Part shown: one piece after another, positions 56,176 to 64,000 of the stretch
How positions within the stretch are numbered: the stretch's first letter is position 1
How the letters are laid out: every line of letters begins with the position of its first letter
DNA from: Arsenophonus sp046530765
Lineage (GTDB): Bacteria > Pseudomonadota > Gammaproteobacteria > Enterobacterales > Enterobacteriaceae
Assembly (NCBI GenBank): GCA_046530765.1
Contig: JBHEQS010000009.1
Coordinates: 1-64,000 of the forward strand
DNA length: 64,000 nt
Direction: 5' to 3'
The notes under the pieces: generated by a model
The model's input: only the letters and a program-made list of their open reading frames with translations
Database searches by the model: none
Told to the model about the DNA's origin: nothing
Program-made: the position numbers and the translations under genes

Positions 56176-59100
56176 ATTAAATTATTAATCATAAAAATAA
56201 AATAAACGCTATAATATATTAGGTTATGTTATATTAAATTATATTTTTTTATTTTTAATTATTTCTTAATCATATGAATTCAATATAGTTAAAAATTGTA
56301 TAACTTGTTTATTAATGCTTACTAAATATATGTTAATATAAATAATGATATTACAGATATCTAATTATTAGAAAATAAACTTAATAATCATAATTATAAT
56401 ATTATTATTTAAGATTGATAACTGAATGGTAATATGATTCAATTTTTTATTTTTTTATTAAATTGATCTTTAATTAAAATTAAAGTAATAATAAGACATT
56501 ATGTAACTCATATTTTATAAAATAATTACTAACATTATCAATAGATAATGTATTATATCTATAAATTTATCTTTAATATATATTAGCTATTAATATTTTT
56601 ATTAGTTTATTTAATATATCTATTTAAGTATTTTACTAAAGTTAATTATTTTTTCTTGACTAATAAATAATTATATCATCATTGTTTATATATTAAAATA
56701 GTTATTATTATAGTTTAATTATTTTTTATCTTATATTCTATTAATAATGATATCATCATAGTATATTTATATTTTTATTTAGCTACTTTGTTGCTATATA
56801 ACTTTATCTTTTCTAGTGTTAATAATTGAACAAATACTTATAAATTCAATTTCAGATACTATGAAGTTTTTTTGTTTTAACATTTATTTCAATTTTATAA
56901 GTAATAATTTAAATCAGAATTTTATTTATTTAGGTAAATAAATAAAATTCTGATGATATTACTAAAATTTTACTTAAAATATATTATTTTTTATATTAAT
57001 TTTAATATTTATACTACTTTTACTTTAAGTTAAAATAATTGCTAATCTTTGAGTATATAATTCATTGTATAATATTGAACTAATTTATAATCTTATGTTT
57101 ATTATTTTTTTTGTTATTTAATTAAATACACTGAAGTTAAAGTTAAGTATTTATTAAAATATTAAAAAATTTAACTATAGATTCAATAAATTAGAAATCT
57201 TATTTTTTTTTAAAAAAAATATTTTTTAAAAAAAATAAAACAATTAAATTATTGATAAGAATTTAATTAAAGAAACAAAAACTAAATATTGCTATAATTA
57301 GTCTTAGTATACAATTGCACAGTACTTTTTTAATCACTATTTAAGCTGATTAAAATTATAAATTTAACTGAATATAATTAATTTTTGGCTAGTTCATAAT
57401 TTTTTTTCCAAAAAAAACTCAATACTGTCTAATATTTATAGTAATTATTAGCATTTTTGTTATTTTATTAATATAAAATAACATATTTTAAGTATTATGT
57501 TAAACCTTTATTAATCTAATATATTAATCTAATAATAGATATGTATTTAGATAATTTTATTGCAAAAAAAAGGGCACCATAGCAACTACAATCATTCTTT
57601 AATAATTCTCTCAAATAAAATTTTTAAATTATATAACCTTATACTATTTTAGTATAATTTTATTTTATATTTTTTAAAAAAAATACTTATAGAATATAAA
57701 ATTAATAAATAATTTAAGAATGTTAACTACTATTTATATCTTTGTAACATTACAATAATAATTAATGTTATTAGAATGCAATAAAATTAATTAAGATATT
57801 TTAAGCCTATTACTTATTTTGTATGTAATATATATTTAGCTTTGTATTTAAGATCAAAATTATGCGGTTATGTTGTATGAATTAACGTTTGGTTATCTTT
57901 TTATATTACTATTTTTGTTAAAATAAGTTACTTTAAATTATTTGTTATGTTCAATATTAGAAATTTTATTGTTGCATCTATGAATTATTGATATCTATTT
58001 TCTGGATTAATATTTTGATATCTTAATATAAATTTATTTTTTTAGAAAAAAAATCTCAACAATGTCTTAATTATTAATTAATATAATATTACTCCACGTA
58101 TATATTCACAAATAACTCAATTTTTGTATTCTTTAGTATAAAACATTGTAAATTTAATTAATGTATTAAAACTTAATTTATTCTAACTCTATCTATAGAT
58201 AGCATATACACGCATACATTGTAATTTTTATTAATTTAATAATAGAATTACCATTATTATGTATCACATCTCAGCGTAAAACTTACACACAAAAAGTTTA
58301 AAAAAAAGAAATTTAATATAAATCTTAATTATAAGTTTTTTTCAGTAAAATAGAGATAATTCTTTGTTTTAAGTAAAAATGAGATTAAAAATAAATAACA
58401 TAACATAAAATAACAAATAACTAGTCTAGTAAAAATAAAATTAACTAAATAAAGTAAATTTTAGTTATTAAAATGTTAATAGTATGGTTAAAATACAAAA
58501 TTAGATGTTATGCTTTTAATTAGAACTTTAATGACAGTTAAAAGAAACTAAAGACAATATTAATTATTTATTATAACTATAATCTTAACTAAGATAGAAA
58601 ACATTTAATTCATATTCACAGAATTAATATTATAACATAATTATTTTAATATTCATGTAAATATTATATAGATAATTTTCATAAAATTTTTTTAAAAATT
58701 AACATTAATTTAAGAAATTAAATTAAAACTGTAATTAAATAAATCAAATATTCTTACTATTAAATAGTTTGATATATAACTAATCACTTATTTATATATT
58801 TTTATTAATTTTATATATTATTTTTTTTAAAATTACATTTCTATTAGAAATATAATAAATAAATTAAAATAATTAAAGATTAAAATTGTAGATTAAATTG
58901 ATAGATATGTTGTTATATATATAATTAATAATTTAATATATATATTTTTAGTAAAAGATAATTTTAAATTATAACATAAGAAAAGTAGTAGAGATCAATT
59001 AAAGATGTGTAATTAAAGTTTATAATTAACTAATTTATTATCATAAAAGTAAAAGAATATTTTTATAAATTATTAAGAAAAAACTGTAAAAAAAATAAAA

Positions 59101-59597
59101 AAAACATTACTTTATTGTTATAAATATTTTCAACTATTGCAAACAAGGTATAGCTGAAGCTATCAATAGAGTCTTATTAATAATCAAAATTTAAATAAGT
59201 TATTTATCAAAAAAAAAGAAATAATATCCATACAATGTAATATATAAAATTCTAATTATCACAAAATTATATAGGATCTTATATATGATGTACAGAAATA
59301 TACAGATATTAAAATTTAATTTAATTATATTTCTATAAGAAATATTAAGAATATAATTAAATAATAATTAAAAACCTAATCTTTATAAAATTGTAAACAA
59401 CACAAATATTAGATATGCTTAATAAATAAAATTATAAGTGCGGATATATATCTAAAAAATATTATAATTTATTGAATAAGAACTTTATTGACATTTAATA
59501 TAATTCTTTCAATAGAGAATTAATAAAACATTACTTAGTATGTTATATATGTATTCAGTGTATTGAGTGATATCTATATTAAAAAATTAACATTAAG

Positions 59598-59635
59598 CAT
59601 CTAATAATAATGAGTGTAATCATTATTATTAGATG
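59598..59635. repeat. Inverted repeat, 16-base arms
   Basis: CATCTAATAATAATGA (59598-59613) and TCATTATTATTAGATG (59620-59635), six-base loop. Confidence 0.88.
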
Positions 59636-61182
59636 TAATCTACTATACTAGTAATAATATAAAAATAGTATACGTTATCAACAATAATATTAAAAGTGTC
59701 TGTTGAAAACACATATAACAATAAAACTTATTAAAAATATAATTTTCTATTCAGAAAAACAATAAAGCAACTGCTGAACATAAAATTATATTATGTTACA
59801 ATTAATATTACATTTTTTGCTTTTAAAGATAACTTATTAAATTAAATTAGTGTATACAAATTGATAATGAAAATATATACATCACTTTTATATCTAAATA
59901 AACATTAGTGTATAAAAAATATTATATAAGAATGATGTCAATATAAATGTCATTCAGTATTAACACATAAATTAAATAGTGTTTTTTCTATAGTCTCTAT
60001 TATATAGATATAACAACATTTGCTAATTTAAAACTTTTAATAATATTTAATTGTGTGACTACTCTTTAAATATACAAACAAATAAACAACTATTTATTTT
60101 ACTATAATCTATATAAATCATGAAAGTTATTGTGTTATTTAAAATTAATAGTTTAACAAAACTATTAATTAAATGTTTATCATAAATATTATAATATCTA
60201 AATAGATTATAAAAGCTAATCAATTTTAAGTTAATGTATTATAATTGCAATATATAGTTAGTTCTAAAAATATTAAAGTAAATAAATTACATACATTGAA
60301 TACTAAACTTGTATACATTGTTTTTTAATGATAATAATTTTTATGTAATTTAACTAATTATTCTCTGTAAAAGATTGCGGTTTATTTATTTTATGAGAAA
60401 TTTATTTATAGTGAAATTTCTATAATCAATTCATTATTAATTTACTTGCTAATTTGCTTTGTCCACAATTAATATTTTCGCACGAAAATAACATTATTGA
60501 ATAGTTATAAGCTTTACTGGCAATCTTATAACTAATAAAGATTATTAAATATAATATATAATAATCTAATAAGAAGAAATATTTTTTTTAAAAAAAATCG
60601 TATCGGATAAAAGTTTTTTATTAAAGATATATATGGTATTATTTACGATATTTTAAAATTTAGCATAATTATTTTATTTTATTAATATTGACATAATATA
60701 GTAAGTTATAAATTAATGAAGGTATTTACTAAATAATTTTTTCAATATTTATCTTTCTATTATAGAATTGAAAATATTGCAAAATAATTATGTTGATAAG
60801 TACATGATTAACTTCAAATAAACACTGATAGAACTAATGTATATATCTAATATAATAAATTCAACTGAAACATTGCATTAAAATTAAGTATATGCCTAGA
60901 TATACAATCTATTATTGTAAATTTAAAAAAATAAATCTCAGAAAATAATTATAGTGCAATGCACTGTACCTGATTAATTAACTTAAATTTTTTTATTTAA
61001 AAATAAGCTATGTCATATAATATACTGTTTAATAAAACAAATTTATTTTATTGATAAATAAAATAGAGAAAAATTTCTATTTACCTATTAATTAGAGCGC
61101 ATGGATTATAATTAAGATGTATAATCGTATTAATTTACTAATTATTATTATTTCATTATTATGCGCAAACATTAATGTGTTT

Positions 61183-61224
61183 TATATTTAATTTTATAGA
61201 TAATTATCTATAAAATTAAATATA
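61183..61224. repeat. Perfect 42-base palindrome
   Basis: The 21 bases at 61183-61203 are the exact reverse complement of 61204-61224, with no loop. It lies about 1 kb upstream of fabI. Confidence 0.92.
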
Positions 61225-62264
61225 CTAATTAAGTGATATTCATCATTTATATGGATATATGTTGTACTTCTATTCTATATTATCGTTTTATGTGAAGAAT
61301 TTTTTTTTGTAATTCTATTAGAAATTTAATTATTTTTTTTGTTATTGTTATTATTTTATTGTTTTAAACTAAACAATCATAAAACAAATATTTAATATTT
61401 ACTTTAAAATTTAATTTAGTTATGATCTATGATCAGATGATAAAATTAATTAATTATTAACAATATTATTTGGTATTATTTAACGCAATAGTTCTAAATT
61501 TATTAATAACTATTATCTTAATTTTAATAATTATAGTGAACGTAGTTAGTAGTTATTTAACGTGTGTGTATAATATTTTATAATCTAAGAGGTTTTTGAT
61601 GTAAAACAATAAATATAAAAATTTTTAGATATTTTTAATTTTTGTATTTCATTTTAGTTAATGTACAAAAAAAATGAAATTAAGAATAAATTTTCATTTA
61701 ATTTTGTTGTATAACAATAAAATTAAATATTTTATACATACATATTGGTTTCAGTTTGATAAAACATAAATTATTGTTATAAATTTTTTTTATATAATCA
61801 GAAATTGTAATTTATAATTCTCGATTAAATATCTTCATTATTAAATATAACAATTAGTTTTTAAGTCATGAATTTATTTATCATATTATAAAAAATAAAT
61901 TTGTATTAGTAAAAATTTTAGTATTCTAAAATATATTAGAGATTAAGTATTTATGATAAGAAATGTAATTGTAATATAAATAATTAATATAATATAAATA
62001 TTTATTTATCTTTTATATAAAGTTCTATTTTATTAATTTGTATATTCTTTAATAAATTTTTATATTTTTTATCATTGATAAAATTTTAAATAAAAAATAG
62101 TATATAAAATTAATTAAATTAGTAAATTACTATGACATATTTTCATCTATTATGATAGATTATATATAATGTATTAAAAAATAAATAAGAAAAATTATAT
62201 TTTATAATAAATAGAATTTATGATGTGTATATTAATTTTTTTAAAATTTATAGGAATATAGTTT

Positions 62265-63044
62265 ATGGGTTTTATGAGCGGAAAACGTATTTTGATTACT
62301 GGCTTGGCCAGTAAATTATCTATAGCTTATGGCATTGCTCAAGCTATGAACAAACAGGGAGCAGAACTAGCTTTTAGTTATCAAAGTAACAAACTAAAAG
62401 ATCGTGTAGAAGAAATTGGAAATCAATTTAACTCTACTATTGTTTTTCAATGTGATGTCTCTTCTGATAAAAGTATTAATACATTATTTTTTGATCTGGC
62501 TAAAGTTTGGCGAAAATTTGATGGATTTGTTCATTCAATTGCTTATGCACCATCAGATCAACTTGGTGGTGATTATATTAATACAGTTACTCGAGATGGG
62601 TTTAGAATTGCACATGATATTAGTTCATATAGCTTTGTTGCTTTAGCCAAGGCTTGCCGAAATATGTTAAATCCTAATTCTGCTATGATCACTATAAGCT
62701 ATCTAGGGTCTGAACGCGCGATTCCCAACTATAATATCATGGGATTGGCAAAAGCATCTCTTGAAGCAAATGTCCGTTATATGGCAAATGCAATGGGTCC
62801 TAACTCTATTCGAGTTAACGGTATTTCATCAGGTCCTATTCGCACATTGGCAGCATCTGGCATTAAAGATTTTCGTAAAATGTTATTACATTGTGAATCA
62901 GTAACACCAATTCGGCGCACTGTAACTATTAAAGATATCGGTAATTGCGCCGCTTTTCTATGTTCTGATTTATCCTCTGCTGTAACTGGAGAAATTTTAC
63001 ATGTTGATGGAGGATTTAGCATAGTTGCTATGAATAAATTTTGA
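62265..63044 (+). CDS. fabI: Enoyl-ACP reductase (NADH)
   Basis: FabI reduces trans-2-enoyl-ACP with NADH in the last step of each fatty acid elongation cycle. It has 259 residues (E. coli 262), with near-identical N-terminus (GFMSGKRILITGLASKLSIAYGIAQ). The nucleotide-binding GLASKLSIA motif, the SYLGSERAIPNYN segment with Tyr146 and Tyr156, the GLAKAS lysine (Lys163), and the GPIRTLAASGI substrate loop are all present. The ATG has TAGGAATA as ribosome binding site. Together with fabA, it shows that the type II fatty acid pathway is at least partly kept. A minus-strand frame at its 3' end is a shadow. Confidence 0.97.
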   Translation: MGFMSGKRILITGLASKLSIAYGIAQAMNKQGAELAFSYQSNKLKDRVEEIGNQFNSTIVFQCDVSSDKSINTLFFDLAKVWRKFDGFVHSIAYAPSDQLGGDYINTVTRDGFRIAHDISSYSFVALAKACRNMLNPNSAMITISYLGSERAIPNYNIMGLAKASLEANVRYMANAMGPNSIRVNGISSGPIRTLAASGIKDFRKMLLHCESVTPIRRTVTIKDIGNCAAFLCSDLSSAVTGEILHVDGGFSIVAMNKF

Positions 63045-63050
63045 TTTAAT

Positions 63051-63093
63051 ATGCAATATGAATATTGCATTCTTAAATGCTATAAGCATTTTA
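63051..63093 (+). terminator. Likely terminator after fabI (two hairpins)
   Basis: ATGCAATAT/ATATTGCAT (63051-63070) is followed by AAATGCT/AGCATTT (63075-63091) and two more bases T-A. The stems begin seven bases after the fabI stop; the U-run is short. Confidence 0.5.
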
Positions 63094-64000
63094 ACTAGAT
63101 AGACCAATAATTATTACTAAGATAGTTTAAAATAAAATTTATAGTCAGAGAAATTTTTATAATGCCACTAATCAGTGTTTTATAAAAAAAATTATATAAA
63201 TCTCTGCATGTCACTAACATAGTAATATTTGTTTTATTATACTTTAAATATTATTAATTAAGCATAGTTTTTATTCTATAATATTAAAATAAGTTTCTAT
63301 GTTATTTTATATTTTTTATATTACAATTAAATTTATAGTTAATCATAATATAAAAAATATACTTGTCAAAACAACATTATATAATTATACAATTCACATG
63401 TAATATTTTATTTTTCTATTTACTACAAAGTTATTAAATAATTCAATTAGTAAATCTATAATTTATATTATATAATAATAAAATATATTGTTTACTCTTG
63501 GCGCTTAATTTACGTTTAAGTTCCTATAATAAAGTACAGTAAAAATTTCATTTATAATGTTTTTTTAGCTAAAATATTATAAACTTTAAATCAAAATATA
63601 AGACAGTTAGCGTGGCAATAAAAGCATTATTTAGTAGTATATAGAACAAAATTTATTAATGTATATAAAATTATTTTATGAAATTTTAATTTTTGTTATT
63701 ATTATATAATATAAAATTATAAGTTATCTATAATTAACATATTAAAAACTTTTAAAAAAGATTTATTTTTTTTACGATCACAATTAATTTAACAATTAAT
63801 ATTATTTAATTTTTATTAAATTGCAACTAGTTAAATAGCCATTTAAAACATTTTTATAAAACAAAATAATTAAGAAAATTTCGCTAAATTAAACATCAAT
63901 ATAAAAATAAGAGAACATTAATTAAAAAAATGAAGTTATTTTATTTATAAAATAAAAGATATTATAGTTGCGAAACTAACAATTTATTTAGATGTTAAAT
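63094..64000. other. Gene-free DNA at the right end
   Basis: No supported gene, repeat array or RNA in the last 0.9 kb. Confidence 0.6.

Overview
The window looks like the chromosome of a strictly host-restricted Enterobacterales endosymbiont at an advanced stage of decay. Every gene I recognise is closest in length and motifs to the E. coli/Yersinia-type protein (FabA, Uup, PyrD, ThrS, IF-3, PheST, IHF-alpha, ArnCADT, YbhL, XthA, FabI). By adding up the gene lengths, only about 37% of the window is coding: 23 genes, one with a frameshift. The rest is extremely A+T-rich DNA without open frames, including one gene-free stretch of 15.7 kb. I see no rRNA, tRNA, insertion sequence, phage gene or CRISPR array. 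Species cannot be fixed from this window; retention of an Fe/Mn importer and lipid A genes would suit a symbiont of a blood-feeding arthropod or leech, but that is inference.

Layout. (1) 1-13 kb: lonH-fabA (+), then uup and pyrD (-). This is the E. coli lonH/fabA ... uup ... pyrD block in the same relative orientation, with rmf/pqiAB and rlmKL/ycbX/zapC missing and A+T-rich spacer in their place. (2) 14.8-15.4 kb: ydjM (-). (3) 18-21.6 kb: the sitABCD (yfeABCD) Fe/Mn transporter operon (-), with a near-consensus Fur box just upstream. (4) 22.8-29.9 kb: the compact translation block thrS-infC-rpmI-rplT-pheS-pheT-ihfA (+), closed by the clearest G+C-rich terminator in the window. infC keeps its AUU start codon. 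(5) 34.4-40 kb: arnC-arnA-arnD-arnT (+) for 4-amino-4-deoxy-L-arabinose modification of lipid A; arnB, arnE and arnF are not here, and arnD has a one-base frameshift in a T8 tract. (6) 42.8-46.5 kb: ybhL and xthA (-), widely spaced. (7) 46.5-62.3 kb: gene desert. (8) 62.3-63 kb: fabI (+).

The order sit/yfe - thrS...ihfA - arn resembles, as I remember it, the order in Yersinia-type genomes rather than in E. coli, where arn and sit lie elsewhere or are absent. This suggests a Yersiniaceae/Morganellaceae/Pectobacteriaceae-like ancestor.

The most notable signals are regulatory or structural rather than a new gene system: a FabR-like operator plus a 19-bp hairpin covering the fabA ribosome binding site; the surviving Fur box; the arnD poly-T frameshift that transcriptional slippage could rescue; long perfect inverted repeats scattered in the gene-free DNA; a degraded direct repeat flanking pyrD; several microsatellites; and a recurring T(n)A(n) motif. 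I found no convincing previously undescribed multigene system.
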